The translations under genes and the position numbers were made by a program. Positions 10,624 to 19,199 of a stretch of 64,000 nucleotides of DNA are shown here, piece after piece. The stretch spans positions 4,278,001 through 4,342,000 of the forward strand of contig NZ_CP010536.1 of NCBI RefSeq assembly GCF_000832305.1, read 5' to 3'. Positions within the stretch are counted from its first letter, which is position 1. Each line of letters starts with the position of its first letter. Below the pieces are notes generated by a model. It did not search any database. It had not been told where the DNA came from and saw only the letters and a list, made by a program, of their open reading frames with translations. The stretch comes from Cupriavidus basilensis (GTDB lineage Bacteria; Pseudomonadota; Gammaproteobacteria; Burkholderiales; Burkholderiaceae).

Positions 10624-11937
10624 ATGCTCGCCACCGATTCCTACCCTACCCTGCTGGCGCCCCAGCGCCCTGCCGGACTCACCGATCCGCGCGCCCTGCT
10701 GCGCGACCTGTTCGATACCGCGGTTGCCGCCGTCAGCGCCAGCCATTGCCTGGTGCCGCACCTGCCCACGCCGCCCAAGGGCCGCACGGTGGTAATCGGC
10801 GCCGGCAAGGCCGCCGCCGCCATGGCGCAAGCTGCCGAGGCGCACTGGCAAGGCGAGATTTCCGGACTGGTTGTGACGCGCTACGGACATGGCGCGCCGT
10901 GCCAGCGTATCGAGGTGGTGGAAGCCGCGCACCCGGTGCCCGACGAAGCCGGCCAGCGCGCCGCGCAGCGCATGGTGGCGCTGGTCAAGGACCTGAGCGC
11001 CGACGACCTGGTGCTGTGCCTGATCTCCGGCGGCGGCTCCGCGCTGCTGGCAGCGCCGGCCGACGGCATCACGCTTGCCGACAAGCAAGCCGTGAACAAG
11101 GCGCTGCTAAAGAGCGGCGCCAACATCGGCGAGATGAACTGCGTGCGCAAGCACCTGTCGGCGCTCAAGGGCGGCCGGCTGGCGTTGCACTGTGCGCCCG
11201 CGCGCGTCGAGACCCTCTTGATTTCCGATATTCCCGGTGACGATCCCACGCTGATCGCCAGCGGCCCGACCCTGCCCGACGCCACCACCTGCGCCGACGC
11301 GCTGGCGGTGATCGCCAAGTACGGCATCGAAGTGCCGGCCAATGTGCGTGCCCACCTGGAGAGCGGCGCGGGCGAAACGCCCAAGCCCGGCGATGCGCGC
11401 TTCGACGGCCATCGCAGCGTCACGCTGGCCACCGCGCAGCAATCGCTGCAAGCCGCGGCGGCGCGGGCGCGCGAGCTGGGCGTTGAAGCCCACATCCTGT
11501 CCGACAGCATCGAAGGCGAATCCCGCGATGTGGCGCTGGTGCATGCCGCCATCGCGCGGCAGGTTGCGCAGCATGGCCAGCCGTTCAGGAAGCCCTGCGT
11601 GATCCTGTCCGGCGGCGAGACCACGGTGACGGTGCGCGGCAGCGGCCGCGGCGGGCGCAATGCCGAATTCCTGCTGGCGCTCGCGGTCGCACTGGACGGC
11701 CTGCCGGGCGTGCATGCCATTGCCTGCGACACCGACGGCATCGATGGTTCCGAAGACAACGCCGGTGCGTTGCTCGCCCCCGATACGCTGACCCGTGCCG
11801 AGGCGCGCGGACTGTCGGCGCGCGCGCACCTCGGCAACAACGATGGCTACGGCTTCTTCGCCGGCCTGGACGACCTGATCGTCACCGGCCCGACCCGTAC
11901 CAACGTGAACGACTTCCGCGCCATCCTGATTGTGTAA
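10624..11937 (+). CDS. ttuD: Glycerate 2-kinase (MOFRL family)
   Basis: A 437-residue kinase of the glycerate kinase/TtuD (GckA) type that phosphorylates D-glycerate to 2-phosphoglycerate. Visible features are the N-terminal VVIGAGKAAAAMAQ motif (around residue 58-71), the LISGGGSALLAAP loop (around 136-148) and the C-terminal MOFRL domain with ILSGGETTVTVRGSGRGGRN. The start at 10624 is chosen by alignment to the family length; the frame is open from 10507, overlapping glxR, but that extension is Pro/Arg-rich. The ribosome site is weak. Fourth gene of the operon. Confidence 0.93.
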   Translation: MLATDSYPTLLAPQRPAGLTDPRALLRDLFDTAVAAVSASHCLVPHLPTPPKGRTVVIGAGKAAAAMAQAAEAHWQGEISGLVVTRYGHGAPCQRIEVVEAAHPVPDEAGQRAAQRMVALVKDLSADDLVLCLISGGGSALLAAPADGITLADKQAVNKALLKSGANIGEMNCVRKHLSALKGGRLALHCAPARVETLLISDIPGDDPTLIASGPTLPDATTCADALAVIAKYGIEVPANVRAHLESGAGETPKPGDARFDGHRSVTLATAQQSLQAAAARARELGVEAHILSDSIEGESRDVALVHAAIARQVAQHGQPFRKPCVILSGGETTVTVRGSGRGGRNAEFLLALAVALDGLPGVHAIACDTDGIDGSEDNAGALLAPDTLTRAEARGLSARAHLGNNDGYGFFAGLDDLIVTGPTRTNVNDFRAILIV

Positions 11938-12001
11938 GCCCTGAATTTGAACAACGGCGCGCCCATGCGGCGCGCCGCCCGAGATTGGAAGAGGAGACAA
12001 A

Positions 12002-13480
12002 ATGAGACGCCAGCGCAAAGCCAAGATCGTTGCCACGCTCGGACCGGCCAGCACCGACATCGAGGTGATCCGTCAGTTGTTCGAAGCCGGAGCGGATGTC
12101 TTCCGCCTGAACTTCAGCCACGGCTCGCACGACGACCACAAGCGCCGCTACGACGCCGTGCGCCAGGTCGAGGCCGAGACCGGCCGCCCCATCGCCGTGC
12201 TGGCCGACCTGCAAGGCCCCAAGCTGCGCATCGGCACCTTCGCCGCGGGCAAGGTGGCGGTCAAGGCCGGCGACGCTTTCGTGCTCGACAGCGACCCCAG
12301 CCCGGGCGACGCCACCCGCGTGCACCTGCCGCATCCGGAACTGTTCCGGGTGGCCGCGCCGGGTCAGTCGTTGCTGATCGACGACGGCAAGGTGCAGTTG
12401 AAGATCGAGGCGGTGGCCAGCGGCAGCATCGCCACGCGCGTGGTCAACCACGGCACGCTGTCCGACCGCAAGGGCGTGAACGTGCCCGACGCGGTGATCC
12501 CGATCCCCGCCCTGACCGAGAAGGACCGCAAGGACCTCGACTTCGCGCTGGCGCTGGGCGCCGACTGGATCGCGCTGTCGTTCGTGCAGCGCCCGGCCGA
12601 CATCGTGGAAGCGCGCGAGATCATCGGCACCCGTGCCGGCGTGCTGTCCAAGATCGAAAAGCCCGCCGCGCTGCAGCAGCTCGAGGAAATCGTGCGCGTG
12701 TCCGATGCGGTGATGGTGGCGCGCGGCGACCTCGGTGTGGAACTGCCGCCGGAGCGTGTGCCGGGCGTGCAGAAGCGCATCTTGCGCATTTGCCGCCAGC
12801 ACGGCAAACCCATCGTGATCGCCACGCAGATGCTGGAATCGATGATCGATTCGCCGGTGCCCACGCGCGCCGAGGCATCCGACGTGGCCAGCGCCATCTA
12901 TGACGGCGCCGATGCGGTGATGCTGTCGGCCGAGTCGGCCAACGGCCGCCACCCGGTGCCGGCGGTGGCCATCATGAACCGCATCATCACCGAGGTGGAG
13001 CGCGATCCGCTGTACCGCAACCTGCTGGACGCGGGGCATGAGGCGCCGCTGTCCACCCGTCAGGATGCGATCTGCGCGGCGCTGCGCGAGGTCACGCAGA
13101 TCATCGGCGCGGTGGCTACCGTCACCTACACCTCGTCGGGCTCCACCGCGCTGCGCGCCGCGCGCGAGCGGCCGTGCGCGCCCATCGTCAGCATCACGCC
13201 GAACCTGGAAATCGCACGGCGGCTGGCGATTGCGTGGGGCGTGCATTCCACCGTCAGCCCTGACGTGCAAAGCGTGGACGAGATGGTGGATGCGGCAACC
13301 CGCGCGGCGCTGGCAGAGGGCTATGCCGAACCCGGCGACCAGATCACCATCGCGGCAGGCATGCCGTTTGGCCAGGGCGGCACCACCAACCTGCTGCGCG
13401 TGGCCGAAATCGGCGGCGCGCAGCCGGGCAAGACGCCGGGGCAAGCCACTGCCAGCACGGCACCGGCGGTTACCGCCTGA
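12002..13480 (+). CDS. pyk: Pyruvate kinase
   Basis: A 492-residue pyruvate kinase converting phosphoenolpyruvate and ADP to pyruvate and ATP. The N-terminus KIVATLGPAS, FRLNFSHG near residue 32-39, VARGDLGVE near 239-247, and the substrate motif DAVMLSAESANG near 300-311 are conserved. A GAAGAGGAGAC site precedes the start and the gap to ttuD is 64 bases. As the fifth gene of a glyoxylate assimilation operon it likely serves flux from 2-phosphoglycerate towards pyruvate. Only enolase is missing from a complete local route. The gene would usually be called pykA or pyk2 if a second copy exists elsewhere. Confidence 0.95.
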   Translation: MRRQRKAKIVATLGPASTDIEVIRQLFEAGADVFRLNFSHGSHDDHKRRYDAVRQVEAETGRPIAVLADLQGPKLRIGTFAAGKVAVKAGDAFVLDSDPSPGDATRVHLPHPELFRVAAPGQSLLIDDGKVQLKIEAVASGSIATRVVNHGTLSDRKGVNVPDAVIPIPALTEKDRKDLDFALALGADWIALSFVQRPADIVEAREIIGTRAGVLSKIEKPAALQQLEEIVRVSDAVMVARGDLGVELPPERVPGVQKRILRICRQHGKPIVIATQMLESMIDSPVPTRAEASDVASAIYDGADAVMLSAESANGRHPVPAVAIMNRIITEVERDPLYRNLLDAGHEAPLSTRQDAICAALREVTQIIGAVATVTYTSSGSTALRAARERPCAPIVSITPNLEIARRLAIAWGVHSTVSPDVQSVDEMVDAATRAALAEGYAEPGDQITIAAGMPFGQGGTTNLLRVAEIGGAQPGKTPGQATASTAPAVTA

Positions 13481-13513
13481 TACACCACGCGCATGCGTTG
13501 GCGGCATTGCCGT

Positions 13514-13522
13514 TGCTATACT
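13514..13522 (+). promoter_or_regulatory. Extended -10 promoter for the zinc-peptidase gene
   Basis: TGC followed by TATACT is an extended -10 element located 60 bases before the YpfJ-like gene. I see no good -35 at 17 bases, consistent with an extended -10 promoter. It suggests the gene is transcribed separately from pyk. Confidence 0.45.
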
Positions 13523-13581
13523 GACCGACACGCTGCGGCCACCTTTTTGCCGCGGCGATCAACCAGTAATGCGGAGCCACC

Positions 13582-14475
13582 ATGCGTCTCGACGACGAAG
13601 CCGAAAGCCAGAATGTAGAAGACCGCCGGGGTGAAGGCTCCGGCGGTTTCGGCGGCTTTGGCGCGGGGCCCAGGACGCTCGGCATCGGCACCATCCTGGT
13701 GGCGCTGGCGGCGTCTTATTTCTTTGGCATCGACCCGTCCGTGATCATGCAGGGCGCCTCGGTGCTGCAGGGCTCGCAGCAGCAAGCGCCGCAACAGCAG
13801 CATGTGCCCAGCCATCCCCCCGCCAAGGACCAGATGACGGTCTTCGTGCGCAAGGTGCTCGGTAACACCGAGCGCACCTGGTCGCATATCTTCGAGACCG
13901 ATCTCAACCGCCGCTATGCGCCGCCCACGCTGGTGATCTTCTCGGGGGCCACGCCTACCGCCTGCGGCACGGGCCAGTCGGCCATGGGGCCGTTCTATTG
14001 CCCGGGCGACCAGAAGGTCTATATCGACCTGGCCTTTTACGATGAATTGCGCCAGCGCTTCGGGGCTGGCGGCGACTTTGCCCAGGCCTACGTGATTGCC
14101 CACGAGATCGGCCATCATGTGCAGAACCTGCTCGGCGTGTCGGGCAAGGTCGACGCCGCGCGCCGCCGCATGGGCGAGGCGCAGGCCAACCAGTTGTCGG
14201 TGCGCGTGGAACTGCAGGCCGATTGCCTGGCCGGCGTATGGGCCGCCACCGCGGAGCGCATGAACCAGCAGCTGCTGGAGCCCGGCGATATCGAGGAAGG
14301 CCTCAAGGCCGCCGCCGCCATCGGCGACGACCGCCTGCAAAAGCAGGCCCAGGGCTATGTCGTGCCGGAGGCGTTCACCCACGGCACCAGCGAGCAGCGC
14401 ACGCGCTGGCTGCGCCAGGGCCTGACCAGCGGCGACATCCGCAAGTGCGACACCTTCGCGGCCAAGCAACTCTGA
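13582..14475 (+). CDS. YpfJ-like neutral zinc metallopeptidase
   Basis: A 297-residue protein of the putative neutral zinc metallopeptidase family (E. coli YpfJ). Residues 1-30 are Gly-rich and acidic, one membrane segment lies at about 33-50, and the rest should be periplasmic. The zinc site HEIGHH is at residues 174-179, with a likely third ligand in ELQADCLAG near residue 211-219. Two conserved cysteines (GPFYCPGD and ATPTACGTG) may form a disulfide. A GGAGCC site precedes the start. Biological substrates of this family are not known. It stands as a single gene with its own promoter. Confidence 0.92.
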   Translation: MRLDDEAESQNVEDRRGEGSGGFGGFGAGPRTLGIGTILVALAASYFFGIDPSVIMQGASVLQGSQQQAPQQQHVPSHPPAKDQMTVFVRKVLGNTERTWSHIFETDLNRRYAPPTLVIFSGATPTACGTGQSAMGPFYCPGDQKVYIDLAFYDELRQRFGAGGDFAQAYVIAHEIGHHVQNLLGVSGKVDAARRRMGEAQANQLSVRVELQADCLAGVWAATAERMNQQLLEPGDIEEGLKAAAAIGDDRLQKQAQGYVVPEAFTHGTSEQRTRWLRQGLTSGDIRKCDTFAAKQL

Positions 14476-14561
14476 CCCACGCCCGCGGATGACCGCGCTG
14501 CGCCGGCGCTCCGGGCAGCGCCCCCTCGCTGGTGGGGCACTTATTTGTGCTGAATTCGCCA

Positions 14562-14578
14562 TGTAAACGTTGTTTACA
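14562..14578. promoter_or_regulatory. TetR operator over the -35 element
   Basis: TGTAAAC-GTT-GTTTACA is a perfect 7-base dyad with a 3-base centre. It covers the -35-like TTGTTT at 14570-14575, which is 17 bases from the TATAAT at 14593-14598. Its place in front of a TetR gene indicates autorepression. Confidence 0.7.
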
Positions 14579-14592
14579 AAGTGAGCGGTGTT

Positions 14593-14598
14593 TATAAT
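14593..14598 (+). promoter_or_regulatory. Consensus -10 box seven bases before the tetR start codon
   Basis: A perfect TATAAT ends only seven bases before the ATG at 14606. Transcription would therefore begin at or within a base or two of the start codon, giving a leaderless mRNA. No ribosome site is present upstream of the ATG, which fits. Confidence 0.65.
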
Positions 14599-14605
14599 CG
14601 CGGCC

Positions 14606-15361
14606 ATGTCCGCCACCCGCCCAGCACAATCCAGCCCGTCGGCCCCGCCCGCAAACGTACCCGCCACGCCGGTTGCCGCGCGTGCCGGCGCGCCCATTGC
14701 GCCCATTGCGCCCATTGCGCCCATTGCGCGGGTCAGCGGTGCCGAGTTGCGGCGCGAAAGTGTGCGCGAAGCCTTTTTCAATGCGGCCCGCGCGTTGTTT
14801 GCCGAGGCGGGATTCAGCGGCGTCACGTTGCGCCGCATCGGCGAGCGCTGCGGCTATAGCGCGGCCGCCATATACCGGCATTTCGAAGACAAGACCGCAC
14901 TGCTGTTCGAGCTGTGCGCGCAGGACTGGGTACGCCTCGCGGCGGCCCTGGCCGACGCGCGTGCCGCCGCGGGCACGCCGGCCCTGGCGTTGCCGGCCGT
15001 GCTCGATGCCTATGTGTCGTGGGCCCTGGCCAACCGCCACAGCTATCACCTGATGATGATGATGGGCCTGCCGGCCGACGCCGAGCGCGCGATCGACCTG
15101 CGCTGGGGCGAGCGTTTCCCGGAAGACCCGGTGAACGCGGTGCTGATGGCCTGCGTGCATGACCAGCAAGCCACCGCGCTGATCGATTCGATGTACGACC
15201 CCGGCGATGTCACCAACGCGGTGTGGACTGCCGTGCACGGGCTGGCCGCGCTCGAAATCACGTTCGAGCACCTGCCCCACGAGGACTGGCAGCCGCTGGC
15301 GCATCGGCAGCAGGTGCTGCTCGCCGCGCTGCTGCGCGGCTTCTCCCAACCGTCCCGCTAG
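14606..15361 (+). CDS. TetR-family regulator, likely leaderless
   Basis: A 251-residue TetR-type repressor. Residues 1-45 are an unusual Ala/Pro/Ile-rich extension containing four API repeats; the helix-turn-helix follows at about residue 55-100 (GFSGVTLRRIGERCGYSAAAIYRHF) and the remainder is a TetR_C/WHG-like ligand domain. The start at 14606 is the first ATG after the consensus -10 box. The gene precedes an RND pump by 154 bases on the same strand, so I infer it regulates that pump as well as itself through the TGTAAAC dyad. Confidence 0.9.
   Translation: MSATRPAQSSPSAPPANVPATPVAARAGAPIAPIAPIAPIARVSGAELRRESVREAFFNAARALFAEAGFSGVTLRRIGERCGYSAAAIYRHFEDKTALLFELCAQDWVRLAAALADARAAAGTPALALPAVLDAYVSWALANRHSYHLMMMMGLPADAERAIDLRWGERFPEDPVNAVLMACVHDQQATALIDSMYDPGDVTNAVWTAVHGLAALEITFEHLPHEDWQPLAHRQQVLLAALLRGFSQPSR
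14690..14725 (+). repeat. Four tandem copies of a 9-base unit in the TetR N-terminus
   Basis: GCGCCCATT occurs four times without interruption and encodes Ala-Pro-Ile repeats. Because the unit is a multiple of three, copy-number change would alter the linker length without breaking the frame. Confidence 0.9.
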
Positions 15362-15515
15362 AGCGACGGCCAGACACACTTCCCCCACAGCGTTTGTGCC
15401 ACGCTGCCCGGCGCGTTTGCCCGCTCGCATCTCGCGGTGCCAGCGCGCCGGATCCGTTCCACCGCGCCGGCGCGGCGGCTAGCTGCCGCGCCGGCGCAAA
15501 ACAATCCAATGTGCC

Positions 15516-18500
15516 ATGGCGTCCTTTTTTCTTCGCCGGCCCGCGTTCGCGTGGGTGATTGCCATCCTCACCATGGTGGCGGGCCTGATCGCCCTCACCC
15601 GCATTCCGATCGCCCAGTATCCGGCGGTGGCGCCGCCCACCGTGATCGTCTACGCGGACTATGCCGGCGCGTCGGCGCGTACCGTGGAAGATGCGGTGAC
15701 CGCAGTGCTGGAGCAGCAGATGCACGGCATTCCCGGGTTGCTGTACCTGGATGCCAGCAGCGAGGGCGGCGCCGCCACCATCACGCTGGGCTTTCGCCAG
15801 GGCACCGATGCGCAGCTGGCGCAGGTCAACGTGCGCAACCGCGTCATGCAAGCCGAGCCGCTTTTGCCGGAGGCGGTGCGCCGCGGCGGCATCTTCGTGG
15901 ACCAGGCCGGCAGCAGCCCCTTCATGTATGTCTCGCTGGTGTCGCAGAACAGCCAGCTCGACGAAACCGCGCTCGGCGATTTTGCCGCCGCTTCGGTGCT
16001 GCCGATGCTGCGCCGCCTGCCCGGCATCGGCAAGGCGGAACCCTACGGTGCCGAGTACGCACTGCGCATCTGGTTCGACCCTGACAAGCTCAACGCCTAC
16101 GGCCTCACGGCCGCGGACGTCGAGCAGGCCATCAAGGCGCGCAACGGCGACGTCACCCCGGGCCAGCTCGGCGGTGCGCCGGCGGTGCCGGGCCAGCCCT
16201 ACCAGGCGCTGGTGCGCCCGCCGCGGCCGCTCGCCGAGCCGGAGGCCTTCGGCCAGATCGTGGTGCGCGCCGGGGGCGACGCCTCGCTGGTACGGCTGCG
16301 CGACGTGGCGCGGGTGGAGCTGGGCGCCAGCGACTACCGCTATAGCTCGCGCCACGACGGCCAGGTGGCAGCCTCGATCGGCCTCAAGCTGGCAGACGGC
16401 GCCAACGTGCTGGCCACCTCGCGCGCGGTGCGCGCCGCGCTCGACGAAGCCGCGCGCGGCTTCCCCACGGGCATGCGTTACGAGATCTCATCCGACAGCG
16501 CGCAGTTCGTCGAACGCTCGATCTGGCGCGTGCTGACCACGCTGGGCGAAGCCACGGCGCTGGTCTTCCTGATCCTCTACCTGTTCCTCGGCAACCTGCG
16601 CGCCACGCTGATCCCGGTGATCGTGGTGCCGGTTTCGCTGCTTGGCACGGTCGCCTGCCTGTACGCGTTGGGCCTGTCTCTCAACGTGATCACGCTGTTT
16701 GGCGTGGTGCTGGCGATCGGCATCCTGGTCGACGACGCCATCGTGGTGGTAGAGAACGTCGAGCGGATCATGCGCGAAGATGGCGTCCACGCCATGGCGG
16801 CGGCGACCCGCTCGATGCGCGAAGTGTCCGGCGCGCTGGTGGGTGTCACGCTGGTGCTGTGCGCGGTGTTCGTGCCGATGGCCTTCCTGGGCAGTGCGGT
16901 GGGCGTGATCTACCGGCACTTCGCCATCACGCTGGCGATCTCCATCGCCTTCTCGCTGTTCTTCGCGCTTTCGCTGGCGCCGGCCATGTGCGCCAGCCTG
17001 CTGCGCCATGCCCCGCATCCGCAGCGCGGCCCGCTGGCCTGGTTCGAGCGCGGCTTCACGGCGCTCACCGCACGCTATGCCGGCTGGGTACTGGCGCTGC
17101 AGCGGCGCCGCCCGCGCTGGCTGGGCATCTACCTGGCGCTGGCGGTGGCCGGCGGCGTGCTGATGTGGCAGATCCCCGCCGGCTTCCTGCCAGAGGAGGA
17201 CACCGGCGAACTGGTGATCGACATGGAACTGCCCGCGGGGGCCACACAGGCGCAGACGCGCGCCACCGTGGCGGCGCTGGAGGCATGGCTGAAAGCCGGC
17301 AAGTATCCCGTGCGCTCGACCTTCGCCGTGCTGGGCTGGAGCAATTCCGGCAACGGCGAGCAGCGCGCCAGCATGTACCTGGCGCTGCGGGACTGGTCGG
17401 AGCGCGGCGCCGGCGAACGCGCGGACGCCGTGCTGGCCAGGCTCCAGGCCGGGCTGCAAGCGTGGCCCGGGCGCGGACAGGCGCAGCTGTACGCGTATAA
17501 CGGCGCGGCCCTGCCCGAGCTGGGCAGCACCGGCGGGCTCGACATGCGGCTGGTGGCGCAGGCCGGCTCCGGGCGCGAAGCGCTGTTTGCCGCGCGCGAC
17601 AGGCTGCTTGCCGCCGTCAAGGATGAGCCGTCGCTGGGCGAGGTGCGCGCCACCACTGGCGAGCCGGCGCCGGCGCTGGACCTGCACATCGACTACGAGC
17701 GCGCGCGCAGCTTTGGCGTGGAGCCGGAGGCGATCCACCATGCGCTGTCGGCCACGCTGGGCTCGCGCTATATCGACGAAGTCGCGCGCGAAGGCCGTAT
17801 CCGCCGGGTGATCCTGCAAGCGGATGCGCCTTACCGCATGGACCCGGCCAAGCTGTCCCGCGTGCATGTGCGCAATGCCAGCGGTGGCATGGTGTCGCTG
17901 GGCGCCTTCGCCGAACTGGCCTGGGGCAAGGGCGAAGCGACGCTGGAGCGGTTCAACGGGCTCACCTCGGTGCGCATCAACGCCGAAGTGGCGCCGGGCC
18001 ACAGCACCGGCACAGCCATGGAACGCCTCACGGCCAGGGTGCGTGAGCTGGGCGGCGCCTACGACGTGCGCTGGACCGGACGCGCCTTCGAGCAGCAGCA
18101 AAGCGGCACGCAGGCGCCGTGGCTGTTCGCCTTGTCGATGTTGTTCATCTTCTTGTGCCTGGTGGCGCTCTATGAAAACTGGACCTTGCCGCTGGCAGTG
18201 CTGCTGATCGTGCCGGCGGGCCTCGTTGGCGCGCTGGTGGCGATCTGGCTGCGCGGCATGCCGAACGACGTCTACTTCAAGGTGGGCGGCGTGGTGATCA
18301 TGGGGCTGGCGGCCAAGAACGCCATCCTGGTGGTGGAATACGCCGAGCAGTTGCGCCGCGGCGGCATGGACCTGCTGGAAGCCGCCGGCCAGGCCGCCCG
18401 CCAGCGGCTGCGCCCGGTGGTGATGACCTCGCTGGCCTTTGTCCTGGGCGTGGTGCCGCTGGCGATCAGTACCGGCCCGGGTGCGGCCGCGCAGCGCGCG

Positions 18501-18614
18501 GTCGGCACCGGGGTGCTGGGCGGCATGCTGGGCGCCACCGTGATCGGCTCGCTGGCGGTGCCGCTGCTCTATGTCTTGATCGGGCGCAGGCGTGCCGGGC
18601 GCGAACGGGAATGA
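15516..18614 (+). CDS. RND-family efflux pump inner-membrane subunit
   Basis: A 1032-residue resistance-nodulation-division transporter of the hydrophobe/amphiphile (HAE1, AcrB-like) branch. Twelve membrane segments in the 1+5+1+5 pattern flank two large periplasmic loops. The proton-relay aspartates D406-D407 (VDDAIVVVENVER) and the lysine K934 (AAKNAILVVEYAE) are present, so it should be active. The start at 15516 is the first ATG giving the typical first helix; the ribosome site is weak. No membrane-fusion protein or outer-membrane channel gene lies on either side, so it must borrow partners. It probably responds to the TetR regulator upstream. Confidence 0.93.
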   Translation: MASFFLRRPAFAWVIAILTMVAGLIALTRIPIAQYPAVAPPTVIVYADYAGASARTVEDAVTAVLEQQMHGIPGLLYLDASSEGGAATITLGFRQGTDAQLAQVNVRNRVMQAEPLLPEAVRRGGIFVDQAGSSPFMYVSLVSQNSQLDETALGDFAAASVLPMLRRLPGIGKAEPYGAEYALRIWFDPDKLNAYGLTAADVEQAIKARNGDVTPGQLGGAPAVPGQPYQALVRPPRPLAEPEAFGQIVVRAGGDASLVRLRDVARVELGASDYRYSSRHDGQVAASIGLKLADGANVLATSRAVRAALDEAARGFPTGMRYEISSDSAQFVERSIWRVLTTLGEATALVFLILYLFLGNLRATLIPVIVVPVSLLGTVACLYALGLSLNVITLFGVVLAIGILVDDAIVVVENVERIMREDGVHAMAAATRSMREVSGALVGVTLVLCAVFVPMAFLGSAVGVIYRHFAITLAISIAFSLFFALSLAPAMCASLLRHAPHPQRGPLAWFERGFTALTARYAGWVLALQRRRPRWLGIYLALAVAGGVLMWQIPAGFLPEEDTGELVIDMELPAGATQAQTRATVAALEAWLKAGKYPVRSTFAVLGWSNSGNGEQRASMYLALRDWSERGAGERADAVLARLQAGLQAWPGRGQAQLYAYNGAALPELGSTGGLDMRLVAQAGSGREALFAARDRLLAAVKDEPSLGEVRATTGEPAPALDLHIDYERARSFGVEPEAIHHALSATLGSRYIDEVAREGRIRRVILQADAPYRMDPAKLSRVHVRNASGGMVSLGAFAELAWGKGEATLERFNGLTSVRINAEVAPGHSTGTAMERLTARVRELGGAYDVRWTGRAFEQQQSGTQAPWLFALSMLFIFLCLVALYENWTLPLAVLLIVPAGLVGALVAIWLRGMPNDVYFKVGGVVIMGLAAKNAILVVEYAEQLRRGGMDLLEAAGQAARQRLRPVVMTSLAFVLGVVPLAISTGPGAAAQRAVGTGVLGGMLGATVIGSLAVPLLYVLIGRRRAGRERE

Positions 18615-18805
18615 CAAGGCGCGCGCCGGTCAGCGGCGTTCGGGATAGTCGGGGCGGGGATCTTGCGAGACTGGCGGAGGAAAAACGAGAGGCAGCTAGT
18701 GCGGGGAGCGGCGGGTAAAAATCACCCACCCGGCGGGAGAGAGAAGGAGGAGGAGGTCAGCCGGGCAGGTGGGAGATAAAACGGGGAACAACAGTGATAC
18801 CCAGG

Positions 18806-18823
18806 CGGCCACCAAGGTGGCCG
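18806..18823. repeat. Hairpin downstream of the repeat-protein gene
   Basis: CGGCCACC and GGTGGCCG form perfect 8-base arms with only AA between. It lies 23 bases after the stop of the minus-strand repeat protein and 190 bases after the RND pump. There is no T-tract. The rest of 18615-18845 is purine-rich and carries no gene I can support. Confidence 0.5.
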
Positions 18824-18845
18824 TCAGATACCACGGGGGTCGGTT

Positions 18846-19199
18846 TCAGACCCGGTAGCCGTACAGCGAGCCGTCGCCGCCGCGCGAGTTGTCCAGCGAA
18901 CTGGCCGCGATGTCGCCACTGAAAGCGGCACGGGCACCATCGGTGAACGTGTCGAACTTGCCTGCCTTGGCACCGTCGGTGAACGTGTCGAACTTGCCTG
19001 CCTTGGCGCCGTCGGTGAACGTATCGAACTTGCTGGCCTTGGCGCCGTCGGTGAACGTATCAAACTTGCCGGCGCGCAACGCGTCGGCGTACACGTCGAA
19101 CTTGCCGACCTTGCTGTTGGCGGGCGCTGCCAGTGCCACGGCCGACGAGGCCACCATCAGCACGGCGAGAGCGCCGCCGAGGATGCGTTTGGCATTCAT
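18846..19199 (-). CDS. Small secreted protein with 12-residue GKFDTFTDGAKA repeats
   Basis: A 117-residue protein. Residues 1-25 form a Sec signal peptide ending in VALAAPA. Residues about 30-88 are five tandem units of the pattern GKFDxFTDGAKA, the first degenerate (GKFDVYADALRA), and the C-terminal 29 residues are unrelated. An AAGGAG site fixes the start at 19199. Repeats are rich in Asp, Thr and Lys, and an FDxxTDG motif could bind a cation or make regular surface contacts; this is inference. I do not recognise a named family. It is monocistronic, convergent with the RND pump. Confidence 0.85.
   Translation of the reverse strand: MNAKRILGGALAVLMVASSAVALAAPANSKVGKFDVYADALRAGKFDTFTDGAKASKFDTFTDGAKAGKFDTFTDGAKAGKFDTFTDGARAAFSGDIAASSLDNSRGGDGSLYGYRV
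18934..19110 (-). repeat. 36-base tandem repeats inside the secreted protein
   Basis: Four well-conserved 36-base units start at 18934, 18970, 19006 and 19042, and a degenerate fifth follows to about 19110. Neighbouring copies differ by a few bases, so expansion looks recent. The units are in frame and encode the 12-residue protein repeat. Confidence 0.92.

Noticed and set aside
11882..13531. 549-residue open frame opposite pyruvate kinase
   Set aside because: Antisense of pyk with the same compositional artefact.
16488..18617. 709-residue open frame on the minus strand opposite the RND pump
   Set aside because: Antisense shadow of a clear RND gene, with His/Gln/Arg-rich composition and no recognisable domain.
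18934..19110. Possible CRISPR array
   Set aside because: The 36-base units are contiguous with no spacers and encode an in-frame protein repeat; no cas genes are present.
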